Positions 12,371 through 24,903 of a DNA stretch of 64,000 nucleotides are shown here, in pieces. The translations under genes and the position numbers were made by a program. The stretch's first letter is position 1, and each line of letters starts with the position of its first letter. A model generated the notes under the pieces. The model ran no database searches. It saw only the letters and a program-made list of their open reading frames with translations, and was not told the DNA's origin. Source of the DNA: Bryum argenteum (lineage: Eukaryota; Streptophyta; Bryopsida; Bryales; Bryaceae); contig CM073322.1 in assembly GCA_037043015.1 (NCBI GenBank), forward strand, positions 25,572,364 through 25,636,363, given 5' to 3'.

Positions 12371-14544
12371 ACAAGTAATATTTTCAAAGGGGCTTTATAA
12401 TGTAAAAGAACGTTTAATGGATAAATCCTCCATTCCCTTTGTAGATGAAATTATATTTTATTGTATAAGTAGAGGGAGATATGAGCTAGACAACCTCAAG
12501 TTGTTAATGTGTGTACTAATCAAGTGGTTGGATTTACCTTTCTTTGATGAGAATTCTACATATGAGTGAAACCGGCTTTTGCAAATTGTACGTAACTTGT
12601 AAGCAAGACTATTTATGAAAAATCAAAAGGTTAATATCGCTTCAAACACATCAATAGTCGTACTTGAGCAGAAAATGGAAGCTCAAAGGTAAGGACCCAA
12701 TAAAAGTGGCATGCCTATTTGTAGGACTATTCAATTACAAATTTGATTGTATTGTTGAGTAGTGATTTGTAAATGTATACATGAAAGATGCGGCATAACC
12801 ATTGTTATGAAAATAAATGACCACTATTGTCTTTGAGTAATCTCAAGGTACAAACTATAAAAAACATGACCGTTTTGTGTTTTGAGTGACTTCAACGTAC
12901 GGACTAGCTTGTTATGGATGTATCTCAAAAATCTTAAAGGTCTATAAGCATCTACCATCCTTCTAGATACCCTATTCAAATTTCTAAAAGCCCATCCTTA
13001 TAAGTCGAACCCACTTGATCTTGAATTGGTTGTCATGCTTCAATATCTTGATTGGAATATTGGTTGCTGAATGAAAATTGTTGAGAAAGAGAGACAAGCA
13101 GAATGCAAGGAGAAATTGTATGTAAACAAAGGAAAGTTCTCATTGGTAAAAGCTCGAGCTAAAAGTTTGAGGTTGAGAAGAGAGAAGCAATCTTTTAGAG
13201 TTATAGAGTTTTTAGTTGTAAGATAACTTTATTATAATATAGCTGGGAAGGGTAGGAGGACAAATTTTAGCTTCTTTCCAGCTAGTGTAAGGAAAATTGA
13301 GTTTAAGATTGAATTTTACTTTATTTTTGATTGTAAGTCCATACTTGTGTGTAGTAGGCCTGAATTCCATGGAAGTATGAGTAACCACAATGGTAATCCT
13401 ATGCAATTTATCGTTTCATTTTTTATGCATCCAGTTTTCTTACAATGTTTGTTCAACTTCAATATTCGAAACCAAGTTTCCTTTCTCTTCAAGACAATTA
13501 TTTTATTGATTTTAAATTGTTGAACATGTTTAAATTGTTCTAAGTATCCTAGAAGTCTATTGTTTTCACAACTTTCTCTTCGTCTCCTTTCTTTAGTTTG
13601 TGTAGTCTTTAACTTATCTTCTTGTTCCCCTTGTGTGTTTCTTTGTCTCTTCCTTGTTGCTTGGCTTTGGATGTTTGTCTTTCTTTTTGTTCCCCTTACA
13701 ATGAGGCAAATCCTCCTTTATATACTTTTGCACGATGATAGGGATTCTTCTTTGAAGCCTAACCGCTAACTACCTTTGGTGAAGGGTCTAACCCTATACC
13801 CATGGACGTTTCCTAACTATCAACTACTTTGGTTTCTTACTGTTATTAACACTATTCAAATCGTATCTGTTTGTATAATTTGGCTACTTTGTATGATCGC
13901 TATTTTATTCCTATGAATTGACTTTTCTTTATTGTTGTTACCAGTGAATGAAGAGATACTTATTTGTATTGTTTTGCTTTCAATATGTCCCAATACTCCT
14001 ATAAATCTTGTTTATCTTTCTTTCCAAAAGTATCAAAAATATATAATTCATAACCATAATTTTGGCTCTTTTCCAAAATTAATATCTTCATCATTACAAG
14101 AGTTTTATGAGTTTTTACATTCTTATCTCATAGAATATAGTATATGGTAACCCTAAGCCTATTTTATAATCAATAATTTAAACATTAAGAATTATTTCTT
14201 GAGGGTCTAAATAGGCTACTTGATACTAACTTCAAGAGAATTGTTTTAAATATGCCAATGTGTTTTTAGATAGAGGTGATAGCAATTGAAGTTTCTTTAC
14301 TGTAGGGAGAGTAGTTTGAATGCTCGATGATGATAGTTTAGTTATCTTGGTAACTAAAAGACGAATGTGAATTGCAATTCTTGTTTGAATTTGAATTGGC
14401 TTTATCCCTTGTAATTCAAATCTTATACGTTGTAATTCATAATGGAAGTGAAGCTTGAAGATCTGAATCCAATCTATACTTTGTCCATTCATGGCTTGTT
14501 GTATTAATTAAACTAATGTCCATGGGATTTCTCCCAATTTTTGT
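12371..14544. other. Long AT-rich intergenic stretch
   Basis: Nothing supportable. The frame at 13560-13769 is a Leu/Phe/Val-rich run from T-rich DNA, and others are similar composition artefacts. Confidence 0.45.
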
Positions 14545-14853
14545 TTGCAACTGAATGTTGAACCAATGAATTTGAGAATTGTCTTAGTTGCCTCTGATTT
14601 ACTCATGGCTGGTGTGGTTGAACGGTTTTCCATTACAGATAACAATGAGATTGACTATATTCTTGGCATCCACATTCTACGAGATTGCTCCAAGAAGACA
14701 TTAGTTTTATTACAAGAGAAATATACAAATGTTCTTTTAATTAAATTTAATATGGTGGGTTCCTGTACAATTGCCACGCCTTGTGGGAGGAATTCTGTTC
14801 TACTCAAAACCCCTTTCGGTATAGTGTGGTTTACCAACGGAAAAGCGAAATAG
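14545..14853 (+). pseudogene. Ty1/copia reverse transcriptase fragment
   Basis: The frame contains the C-terminal RT block of copia polyproteins: an LLMAG segment after the catalytic region, then NEIDYILGIHILRD (equivalent to the family's YFLGIEI motif), then a QEKYTNVLLIKFNM block and a TPCG motif. RT of copia elements copies genomic RNA into DNA. Here the YVDD-bearing upstream part is absent and the frame stops shortly after, so it is an inactive remnant. It runs directly into the inverted repeat starting near 14815. Confidence 0.75.
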
Positions 14854-15270
14854 TATGCCGTATTGTGTCTTAAGGTCACTTGTATTAGCGGTGTATATTT
14901 GTAAGTGCATACATGTAGCTTGTTTTGCGGTTTTCATTCTTATATGCACGGATCACTCAATTTGGTTGCCAGTCCCTTAACAATGCTTTAAACACGATGC
15001 TGCCTCAGTCCTATATAGATTCTAGGGTGGTCAATAGTTCTGGTCAATAGGTTAAGATAAGTCAATAGACCCTAATGCAACCATCACCTAATCAAAATGT
15101 CAATGTAATAAGCATAAATAGTACAAATAAGTATTGGGTCAATAGGTCCACTTCCCGTATAAATATATAAATCTATATGCGCAATGTTTAGCAAATTGTT
15201 TCTCAATAGGTCCAAATACAAGGCATGAATAGAATTCACATACCTCTATGCACCTCTCCAATCCGCTCAA
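14815..15270. repeat. Left arm of a large diverged inverted repeat
   Basis: This reads as the reverse complement of 17210-17760. Shared landmarks in order: TATAGTGTGGTT, CGTATTGTG, AAGGTCAC, CTCAGTCCT, GTCAATAGTTCTGGTCAATA, CACCTAATCAAAATG, GGTCAATAGGTCCA. It is adjacent to the copia RT remnant, so the repeat is probably copia LTR-derived. Confidence 0.75.
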
Positions 15271-17209
15271 TTCAATAGTTTTTTACAAATGCACTATGGA
15301 TGCAAGAATGCCATATGGCTTCAGTCTTCTGCAGCTATCATGCACCGGTTTCACAATTATTGGACTCCAATCCCTTTGATGAGCATCTCCAAAACACTCT
15401 TTACAACCTTTCTGGAATCAATCACAAGCTCTTCAGAGTCTCCACTTACTTTCATTCTCTTCTTAGAGAAAGTCACCTACTGAACTTGAAGTACCTATTT
15501 ACTATCATTTATAGAGTTATTTTGAAAACTTTTTACTTTTTGGATAGATATTGTAGCAAATATGTGAAAAGATATAGAAAAGTTATTTAGAAAGTAATAA
15601 AAATAGCAGAAAAGTAATAGCAGTAGTAATAATTGGACGGATGAGAAAAAAGAAAAAAAAGGATGAAAAATAGAAACGGATGAAAATTCGGTAGGAAGCG
15701 CTGCGCCGTTTGCGAACGAGCGCGCGCAATGTATAAAATTGATTCAAATTTTTATAAAATTACAGCATTTGTGAAGAATGCTTGTCGTCACCTCCTTGTG
15801 CTTTGAATTTTTCTTTGTGCAATTCTTGTGTGTGTATTTCGTATGCATGGTATTGTTTGAGTGTTGTAATTGTTGAGAGGAAAACAAGTGAGGGATTTCT
15901 GTAAACGTGTGCGGACAAGGTTGTGAAGTGCAGGACAGCGGTGCTGGTGTTGAGGCTGAATGCGAGTTGGAGGAGGAGGCGAAGCTCTTCGGAGGATGCA
16001 TTGAAACCGAGCAGTAGATCCATTAGAGAGCGATGGAGACGGAAGACAGCCCAGGCAGAAATTGTGATGGACGATTGCGAGCAACTGGAGCACAATTCAA
16101 CCCAACACCAACATTGTCAACAAGTTCTTCTCATTTACCAACCACACCTTGATCACGGCAGTTGCAAGGTGATAAATTTGTGTTTCACAGCATGATAGCT
16201 AGTCATTATGAGATTCTGACTCGGGAAAGGAGGTTAGAATTTTGACTGAGATCGTCACCACGAATGCTGTGAACTTCGGGCACACCGGACGGTGAATTGG
16301 AGCAACTCTATTTTAGCCCTCAGTCGATTCATGACCCAGAGAGATCGGCGAACATGGCAAGTGTGTAAGTAGCAGAAACTGAATGAAGGTGGTGATGTGC
16401 GATTGGTGATACCAGGGTCTCAAATTCGAAGCTGGAAACTGCTAACAGATAGAACAAAATTGAAATTCCATTGCAATGTTTGAAATAATTTAAGCTGTCA
16501 AGCTTGTGTGAACCTGCATTGCATTACTCATGCATAAGTCATGGATTGGGTGATTAGATTAGCAATTGTGTGCAAAACTAAGTGAGACTGAAGAGAAATT
16601 AGATCAGTTTGGCAAAAATTCGGGGATCTGAGGATCTGTCTGTTTCGGCAAAATTAGGGATTACCGCAATCTGCGAAAGTCGCACGGCCAGAGGGCCCGC
16701 TTCAGGCTGCCATAGGGTGCTGAAGTCCACGGAAATAGGATGCGGAGCACGGCTTTAGGGACTGCAGCTCGCAATTATAGGTTAGGTCGAGCGGTCATAA
16801 GCTCCCCGCTGAAATCAATTATATATCTTTTTCTATATTTTGATTGATGGGTGTACTCAATCCGTACGGTACATTTCTACAAATTTTGGTATACACACTA
16901 ATTAGAATACTTTGAACAAGATCTTGCGGTTGGAATTTGCAAATTAATTTGCAAATTTCTTAAGTGAAAAGTATTTGGAGTTATAATATGAGATAAGTTT
17001 TTATTATTTGGAGTTCATTTTTGACTTCCAAATTGATATTTGGATATTCTTAGAGTCTACACTGGTAGGAAAGAACTATTGACATAACTTTAGACTAAGA
17101 GTAAGTCCTTGGGATTGGGTTGAACATTCTTAATCTTGATATTATTGAGTGTTTTGTACAAGTTGTGAGAATAGAATATTGAGCAGAGTTTGTGTTGTAC
17201 AGGGCATTT
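15271..17209. other. Region between the inverted arms
   Basis: The 15480-15730 part (TGGATAGATATTGTAG onward) resembles the reverse complement of 18480-18760, extending the inverted duplication. 15900-16800 is GC-richer and has short open frames on both strands (for example 15760-16095 minus) without recognisable domains. No gene is called. Confidence 0.45.
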
Positions 17210-17760
17210 GCATACATATTTGCATGAGCAAGGACCTATTGACCTGAGCGACTTAGAGAGCTGCACAGTGGCATGTAGTTTCTAAAAGCATTCCCCTGCA
17301 TTTGGATCTATTGACACACTGTTCGCTAGGCATTGCGTATATAGATTCGTATATTTATACTGTGACTGGACCTATTGACCAAATACCTATCTGTATTATT
17401 TCAAAGTATTACATTAGCATTTTGATTAGGTGATAGTCTGCATTTGGGTCTATTGACTTAACCTGAACTATTGACCAGAACTATTGACTTCCTCTAGGAT
17501 ACTATACAGGACTGAGACTGCATTGAGTCTGGATGTAGTGCATTGGTAATGACAGTAACCCAAATTAAGTGATTCCTCAGTTTAAGAGTGAATCGCCGCA
17601 AGACAAGCTCTCATGTACGTTTATACATAGTTATATTTATACTGCGAATACATGTGACCTTAGTCACAATACGACATACTACTTTGTTTTTCCATCGGTG
17701 AACCACACTATACTGTAAGGAGTTTAGACTAGTGCAAAATCCTTACTACAGAACTCCTCA
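17210..17760. repeat. Right arm of the diverged inverted repeat
   Basis: Counterpart of 14815-15270. The phrase CTATTGAC or its complement occurs many times in the arm. Similarity by eye is about 70-80 percent with several indels, so the duplication is old. Confidence 0.75.
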
Positions 17761-18984
17761 CAAAGTCAATTGAGTGTCAATATACGATTGCGTTGTTTAG
17801 CATCTGCTTTCTCCACATTCGGTTCCGTATCTTCTCAGTCGCAGGCAGTTAAAGAGTAATCACAAGATGTGAATCTTGATGACTCCTCTGTCTCGTTAGG
17901 ATTTTACTCCAGCAACAAACACTTAATCCAATCTTTGAACACTACAATTCATCATCCTCATTGTCAAAAATTGTCTACTTCATAGAGCCACTTTCTGCTC
18001 TTGTATTGAGCTTCGACATTTGCAGCACTTATCATTGCTCATTGCTCAATTCACGACTCATCTTGTCAACACGACGAGCATTATACACAAAAAGAATGTC
18101 ATTTCTTCATCCATGGTAATTTTTATCGGCAATGAGCCTTCGCTTACGCACTTCCTTTCCGATCCGCACTTCCGATTGCTCGCACCAACAACCTTTTACC
18201 TCGAATTGCGCCATACAATCACAATTTGTTGGCTTTTGAATCCTCACAGCACTTCAAACTTCACTCGTCACGACAACCTCACCTTATCTTGCAACTCAAG
18301 TACACTCCAACACACACAAATTACACAATTCACCATGCACACACATCACAATCCCACTACCCATTTTACAATTGTCAGCACACAAATTTCGTAAAACAAA
18401 TCTCATAGGATAAATCCCACAAAATAAATCACACGACAACACAAAAAAGATGATCAAAGAAGAAGAGCACAACACAACGCGCAATTTTCATAAAAATGCT
18501 ATAAATATCATTGTTTCTCGACCTGTTTTGTACAAGACTCGCACTTGCAAGTCACGCAAATTCTTCATCCTGATTTTTCATCCATCTAGCCATTTTGTCA
18601 TCCTTCATCATTTTTACATTTTTATTTACTAAATATTATTTTTTTATTTTGATATTTTTTACTGTTTCTATTACTTTTTCATTAAATTTTCTATACTTTC
18701 TCGCATATATACTACAATATCTCTCCAAAGAGTAATTTTTTTATAAAATTTAAAATTTTATACTCAAAAGTAAGTACTACAGGCCATTAGCAACTCATAT
18801 TCGATACTCACGTTATCAATCTAATAGAATTTCCTCTTTTAAATAACACCTCATGGCTACAATCTCATACAAACAAGCCATAGGAAGTCATTAATATGTA
18901 GTTACATGGACGGGTTGTAACATTCTTTGTCAATGATCTGACAAAATTTATGCATGACTCAACTCCACCTTACCGGCTTTGGCG
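17761..18984. other. Continuation of repeat-derived DNA
   Basis: The 18480-18760 part matches the reverse complement of 15480-15730. The 124-codon plus-strand frame at 18020-18394 is a Thr/His/Ser-rich run with no recognised domain and is not called as a gene. Confidence 0.4.
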
Positions 18985-19300
18985 TCAAATGTATATTCCG
19001 GTATCTCAGTGGAACTTGAAAGCCAGAACTTGTTTATTCTAGTCTTGCTTCAACCTCCCTTCTCTCCACTAACTCAATGGTTGTAGCGATGTTGATTGGG
19101 CAGGTGATGGTCACACCGGAAGGTCCAATTTGGGTTATATCTTTCAAATTAACTCCTCTTGTCTTCTTTCTTAGCAGAGCTAGAAGCAAACTAATGTTGC
19201 TCTCTCGTCAACGGTAGCTGAATATATCGCCGCAGCCACAAAAGAACTATTTTGGCTCCAAGCTCTTCTCCAAGAACGGATTACTCTCTTCTTTTACCAA
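18985..19300 (+). pseudogene. Ty1/copia RNase H fragment, frameshifted
   Basis: Reading frames contain CIFRYLSGT and ELVYS, then DWAGDGHTGRSNLGYIFQI, then after a stop and frame change QTNVALSSTVAEYIAAATKE followed by LFWLQALL. These are the end of RT and the RNase H domain of copia polyproteins, with the D-W-A-G-D start and the S-S-T-x-A-E-Y motif. RNase H degrades the RNA strand during reverse transcription. In-frame stops and shifts make it a pseudogene. Confidence 0.85.
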
Positions 19301-19789
19301 GCACTTTGTTCTGTGACAACTAGTCATGTATTAGTTCAAATGAGAATCCAAATTTTTACGATTGGTCCAAACCTTTGAACTGCATTTTCACTTTTTTTAC
19401 AAGGAAGTTCAAGCCAAGATTAGCCTTCACTTCACATCAACCTCTACCATGAGGGTTAACATATTAACAATATCTTTCTCCAAAGATTAGCATCAAGGCT
19501 GATTCACGCCTTCACTCTACCCTTCTTCCAAACTAAAGCAAGGGGACGGTCAAACAAATATTATCTCTTTTTCAAAAGCTTTAAGAGGAGGCATTTACAA
19601 AATTAAACATGTACCATTTACCAAGATCATTTAAGTTACAACTCTAAGTAGCGATTAATTTTTTCAGCCATGTAGGTGAAAGTGGCGTGTAAGATGATTA
19701 GTTAGTATGTAATAAACTTATGGGCCTCGCACATGGCTCTGGGGGCGTCGGCCTTAGCTCAGCCAAGGCTACCTTTAATAGTAGCTGCA
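19301..19789. other. Intergenic AT-rich
   Basis: Possibly more copia-derived sequence, but no motif can be named. Confidence 0.35.
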
Positions 19790-19870
19790 CGGTAGCTTTC
19801 CAATTTCCCCTTGTCCGGTGGCCATCGGGATATTGTAGACAGGCTACTCACCGTTGTGAAAGTGGTATTC
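19790..19870 (+). mobile_element. Fragment of the 214-bp retroposon family
   Basis: TTCCAATTTCCCCTTGTCCG followed by GTGGCCATCGGGATATT matches the complete copy at 31660-31873 (its positions about 31762-31800). Only this middle part is preserved. Confidence 0.7.
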
Positions 19871-19942
19871 TTCATACCCCTCCAAATACCTTACCTATGA
19901 TGTTGTAACTCTCTGAAACCCTAAAAATTCTATATACTGTCA

Positions 19943-20134
19943 CCCAATACTGCTCCCAATACTGCTTCCAATACTGCTCACAATACTGCTCTCAATACTG
20001 CTCACAATACTGCTCTCAATACTGCTCCCAATACTGCTCACAATACTGCTCTCAATACTGCTCTCAATACTGCTCCCAATACTGCTCTCAATACTACTCT
20101 CAATACTGCTCCCAATACTGCTCCCAACACTAAC
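19943..20134. repeat. 12-bp minisatellite, about 16 copies
   Basis: The unit is CAATACTGCTCN, with the last bases varying among CC, TC, CA and CT. About 16 consecutive units are present, the last ones degenerate (CAATACTACT, CAACACTA). The period is a multiple of three and the array lacks stops in one frame, but no flanking frame suggests coding. Confidence 0.95.
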
Positions 20135-20558
20135 AGGAAAATCTCAACACTTAAGTTTAACACCTTTACATACAAATCCTTTCATGATGTCATTGAAAAA
20201 AATGATAGTGGTACAAACATTTACTGCCCTGGCAGTGCTACCTGGTCCTTCCAGGTACCATGAACTGACCTAAGCAGTAGTTCCTGTCACTATCCAACAC
20301 TCCACACACACACCACACACACGCTCCTAGCTCCAGCACGAGAGAGAGAGAGAGAGAGAGAGCTCCAAAAAACTCCCCTAAACCCTGGCCGCCAAACCCT
20401 AATCTCCAACCCTAGCTGCCTTCATCCATCCACAGGATTTCATCCCAGGACAGGATTCCATCCCAGAACAGGATTTCATCCCAAGACTCTAAAGTCTAGT
20501 GGTCTTAATAGGCTACTAGCAGATTTACTCTTTTACTGGCTAGGTAAATCCCCAGTTA
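20135..20558. repeat. Simple repeats left of the pogo element
   Basis: An (AG)n run at about 20340-20363 is followed by AAACCCTAA (telo box) near 20394 and by three copies of an 18-bp unit (CAGGATTTCATCCCAGGA and variants) near 20434-20489. A short palindrome, TACCTGGTCCTTCCAGGTA, is near 20240. This could be the relic of a promoter or leader, but no coding exon follows before the transposon. Confidence 0.6.
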
Positions 20559-21169
20559 ACAACCGTGCACTTCCACTTACCGTGCACACAACACAATTTT
20601 CAGTGCCACTTACCATGTACTTTTGATCTTGGCCGTCCAATTTTCCCAAATGCAATATCGACCGTCGATTGTGACTTGATTATGACATGATTGTGATTGG
20701 GCCCTAAAACTTCACTGTCTGTCAACTCGCTTCAGAGCAAGCTGTCTCGTCTTTCGGCTCATCAGTTTCCTCCGAAACACAAACTCTTACCATGCTTCTC
20801 ATCTTCGATTCTGAAGCGGATTCTACAGCCGGCTCTGCGTTTTTCGTCTTGCCTCCAGATAGATCCTCATCCTTCGTCTCTTCGGGATACACAATTGCGG
20901 TACATTTTTACTCCCTGCATAGGTGTTGTTCTCCATGCTTATTGCTCTCGTGAGAATTGCACGGAGTGTGACAACCGCATCGATTAGTGCAGATCTTGCA
21001 AATCGTTCAAGTCGATTAGCAGTGTATCAGGGAGGAAATGAAGCCTTTCTAAGCATCGAGTCTTCTCCCGCTACTGCACCACAACAACAACTCCTTGAGG
21101 TTAGCGAAAGCTTCATTTTCTTTGCATGAATGATTTCTCCTTCTTGCTCCTTCATACTCCAATGGCGGA

Positions 21170-21545
21170 TAACCTATCGCTGGCTAACAACGAGAACTAG
21201 TCTTCTGCCTCTCTTTCAAAACTTTTTAGCACCTTGCATTATTTTCCTTAAAAAATTCGGTCCTTCTATTCGTTTGTTCTTTCTTGAAGACTCATGTATG
21301 TAGTACTCTAACCTATCGCCGGCAGCGAAAAGTCTTCTGTCTGTAAACTTTCTAGCACCTTGCATTATTTTTTGAAAGGATTAAGATTCGTCTACTTCTT
21401 GAAAAGAGACTCATGCATGTATGTAGTACTATTGTATCGCCGGCATCTTCTTTCTGTCTTTTCGTATAATTGTGGACTTTCGAGCACCATGCATTAATTT
21501 TCGCTTCGCCTATTCCAACCGTTCTTGCTTGAAGGGAGGCGGCGA
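21170..21545. repeat. Three ~120-bp subterminal repeats in the pogo element
   Basis: Units at about 21170-21307, 21309-21433 and 21434-21545 share CCTATCGCCGGC, GTCTTCTG, TAGCACCTTGCATTATTTT, and CTTGAAGACTCATGTATGTAGTACT, each with drift. They lie between the left end and the start codon, upstream of a 3' splice site (TTTTTTACAG near 21605). They could be promoter or transposase-binding repeats. This is inferred from position only. Confidence 0.75.
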
Positions 21546-21632
21546 AAGTAAGGAACCTTAAGGAGTTTTGTGTTGTGTAAATGATTTAATGTTTGTTTTT
21601 TACAGAAAAAATTCAGTGAGATATTTTTCACA

Positions 21633-23200
21633 ATGAGAGGCCCCAGAGGATCTCAACGAGTTCAAGCTCCTAAGTCTACTGAAGGTGGACCTAGCCGAGG
21701 AAAATGGAGTGAAGAGTTGATGAGCACTGCAATAAACAACATCAAATCAGGAGAAAGGTCAATCAGAAACGTGTCAAATTTTTTATCAATCCCTGCATCG
21801 TCAATTTCTGATTGGATGTATGGAAAGACAAAGAAAAAGAGACATGGCTTTGATCCCAACCTAACCGGGGAAGAAGAATATGAGTTGAAGGCATGGTGCT
21901 TTAAGATGCAGGAAATGGCGTTTTCTATAACGTTACCTATTTTGAAAAACACTGTCCAAGATATTGTGAGAAAACGTCCAAGAAAACATCCTTTCAAAGA
22001 CGACCGACCTGAACAAACATGGTGGCAATGCTTCAAGTTACGGCATCCAGAGGTGGTGTTGCAAATGGGTGAAGGTTTGGAAGCGAAAAGGTGTATTGGT
22101 TTAAATAAAGTCTCATGTTTAGACTTTTATAACAATTTGACCACTGTGATTACATCTCATGGTTATGAAGCATCCCATATTTGGAATGTTGACGAAACAG
22201 GGGTACAAGCTATGGGCAGGAACACTCCTTGAAGGTGGTAGCCAAAAAAGGATCGAAGAATGTAAACGTTCGAGCTGCTGATAGCAGGGAATGGTTGACT
22301 ATCTTGGTATGCATTAGTGCTATTGGCACTTTCATCCCGCATTATTTCATTTTGAAGGGAACATATCTTCTTCAAAATTATGTTCAATATTGTGGACCAG
22401 GTACAACAATGAATGTCCAAGAAAATGGATGGGTAACCAACAAGATTTTCTGTGATTGGCTTGATCACTTTTGACGCAATGTTCCAGGAGATGTGAGTAC
22501 AGACAATAAACACCTTCTTGTTTTAGACGGCCATTGTAGTCACATTAGTGCCATGGCACTACATACATGCATAAAGATGGGATTAGATATCATTACAATC
22601 CCTTCTCATTCCTCACACCACATGCAACCCCTTGATGACTCATGCTTCAAGCCCTTTAAGCAGAATCTTCAAGAAGATAAAGCCGCTATGACATTAGAGA
22701 ATCCCAATTGGGGTAACGGAATCATGTTGAAATCAACCTTGGCCAAAATGGCTGCCAGTGCTTTGGACAAAGCATTGAAGCCATCTAATATAATATCTGG
22801 TTTCAAAGCAACAGGTATAATCCTATTCATCTCTTTCTTTGAATATTTGCTAAGTTTCTTGCTTGAAACATAAATCAACCTTTATTCAAAAATGTATTTG
22901 GCTATTTCATCATATTTTACTTACTGATAATTGTAATTGGATTTTATTGCTTGACAGGCATCTTCCCAGTGGATTCAAGTGCAATGGATAGATACTATGG
23001 GCCAAGTCTACCTTTGCTTACATGTGTGAAAGAAGAAAATGAGGAATTCCAAGAAAATTTGGATGAAGAAATGTACATCAAAATGTTGATGATGATGCAT
23101 ATGAAGAATTATCAATTGCCATGCCAAATGAGGCACAAACAGTGGTTCAAGATTCACTTGTGTGGCCATGTGATGATCCTAACCCAGTGACTCTTAGGAC
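21633..23200 (+). pseudogene. Pogo-like DDE transposase, broken
   Basis: The N-terminus has a psq-type HTH (GKWSEELMSTAINNIKSG, SIRNVSNFLSIPASSISDWM), then a CENP-B-like region. The first catalytic Asp is in NVDETGV (about 22180-22200), the second in LLVLDGHCSH (about 22520-22550), the third in HMQPLDDSCFKPF (about 22620-22655), spaced DD35D. GFKATGIFPVD, the usual segment after the DDE fold, spans an intron at 22815-22957. Pogo transposases cut and paste their element at TA sites. Damage: a one-base shift near 22226 (frame opens into a stop after GRNTP), an in-frame TGA at 22472-22474, and a shift near 23070-23090. The start at 21633 follows a leader intron. Confidence 0.85.
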
Positions 23201-23202
23201 CA

Positions 23203-24350
23203 GTGACTTTTGAGTCTCTCAACAAGGGTCAATGCCTAACAGACACAACGATGGATTTTTATCTCAAATATCAAGAAAAGAAACACCAGTATATGAAGCC
23301 CGGATTATATTTCTTCAATAGCTTCTTTTTCAGGAAGCTTGTGATCATTCTAAAGGAGGATGCTAAAAACGGATTCAAGATAATTACACGTTGGTTCAAA
23401 GGCATCAATATCTTCAAGTGTGACTATATCTTTTTGCCTATTTTACTCAGGTATTCAATATATGTTTTATGAGATCCTATTTGAAAAGTTATTTGAACAT
23501 TTTAATTTCCAAAATGCTACTGATTAACTATGTTTTTTTTTTTTTTTGACAGTGGACATTGGAGCATGATTGTTATGTGTTCCCTTGGAAATGAACCTAG
23601 TCTATTACATTTGAATTCACTCAAATCAACAACTCATCTCGAAGTAGAAGAACATATCAAGCTGTAAGTCTTTACAAATTAAATGTTTTTTTTTTTTTTT
23701 TCATTCTGTCTTCTATTGTAGATCATCAATTGAATGTAATGCATTAGCCTTCATGATTTGTTATTTGTACATGGCAGTTTTTTAAGCTTAGAATGGGAAA
23801 GGCAAAACAACGTGGAATCTCTGAAGATTTCCAAGAAAGACCTACTCGAGCTTCAAATGCAAGTGATTGAAGTAAGTTACAAATTTACCATATGTATTTG
23901 AAAATGTATTGTTAACAAGCACATTACAATGAACTTTGTCTTTGAAATAATATGATACAATTTAGTTTATGTTGAAAAATGTTATGAGTATGTAGGTTCC
24001 TCAGCAACCAAAAGACAATGGTACAGATTGTGGGATTTATTTGATAAAAAATGTAGATGTCTTTTTACATACGGTTACAGAAGGTGTTGCTTTAGGACAA
24101 TACAGTGAAAACATAGTAAGTGTGCTTCTCTAAACTAAGAATATGAAAAGTGCCAAGCATTTTAAAATTAAATTTTGGATTTCTTTGGTTGCTTTAGTTG
24201 CTCTCATATAGATATTGTATTAACTTGTTGTCAATGTATGTTTATTTCCAGTTGAAGAAGTTGTTTGTGGATTTCCAAAAATTGACATTCCAAGAAACAG
24301 AAGTGAATTCTTAAAGAACGTGTATAAAACAATTGATATTGATGCTTGAA
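23203..24350 (+). pseudogene. Ulp1/SENP-like (C48) cysteine protease domain inside the pogo element
   Basis: Ulp1-type enzymes remove SUMO from proteins. Exons are 23203-23450, 23553-23663, 23778-23871, 23996-24115 and 24252-~24350, with GT-AG introns. The first exon has the entry block (FESLNKGQCLTDTTMDFYLK; FFNSFFFRKL). The next has GHWSMIVM with the catalytic His (codon 23557-23559) and HLNSLKS, where the family has HLDSLKS: Asn (23614-23616) replaces the catalytic Asp by one G-to-A change. PQQPKDNGTDCGIYLI supplies the oxyanion Gln and catalytic Cys (24029-24031). Frames change between 23190 and 23207 and again after 24252, so it is decayed. Length and motif order match the family. Confidence 0.85.
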
Positions 24351-24903
24351 GGAGGGTTAGTTTTTTCAACACGTGATGAAGATAGGTAAGTCATCTAATC
24401 TATTACTTAAGAAAAAATTAGACTTTTATGAATTCTTTCAAAGTTATTTGAACATTTTTTTGCAAACTCAAGTTATTTACACATATTATTTGATGCTTAA
24501 ATTTTTTTTGTCACTGCGCAGGGATGGCAATTGTAAATTGAAAAGTGGAATTATATCCAGCATTTTGAAAATCCCCTCGTATCTATCGTCCATGAGGAGG
24601 AAACCAAAAAATCCTAAGAGATTGAATCCTCACGGCAAATGCCTTACTTCGGAAGAATTTACCATGAACATGTTGAAAGCAGCAAAAGAAGAAGAGGATA
24701 TTTTCTATGAGAAAGAACAAAAGAAGAAGACAAGAAAAGACCTTGCCAAGGCTAAAAAAGAAGCCAAAATACAACAACAACTTGAGAAGAAACTGGCGAC
24801 AAAAGCCAACAAGCCAACTGTAAAACTTCATCAACTTTCCGTGGCTACAAAGAAAAGGGCAACATTTGTACCTCCCATAGTAAAGTCTAATGTGCACGGT
24901 TAG
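24351..24903 (+). pseudogene. Charged C-terminal tail of the pogo transposase
   Basis: Exons 24351-24385 and 24522-24903 (intron 24386-24521) read through RDEDRDGNCK to KRLNPHGKCLTSEEF and then a long Lys/Glu/Gln-rich coiled-coil-like stretch, closing with TAG at 24901, inside the right subterminal motif GTGCACGGT. In pogo-type transposases a G-x-x-LTS-x-E segment and charged helix follow the DDE domain directly, so this looks like the original transposase tail, displaced by the Ulp1-like domain. Alternatively the Ulp1 exons and tail form a separate second gene. Confidence 0.6.

Noticed and set aside
20697..21129. Frames at 20697-20987 and 20923-21129 as upstream exons of the transposase
   Set aside because: They do not resemble a transposase N-terminus, and a 3' splice site right before the psq HTH suggests a non-coding leader.
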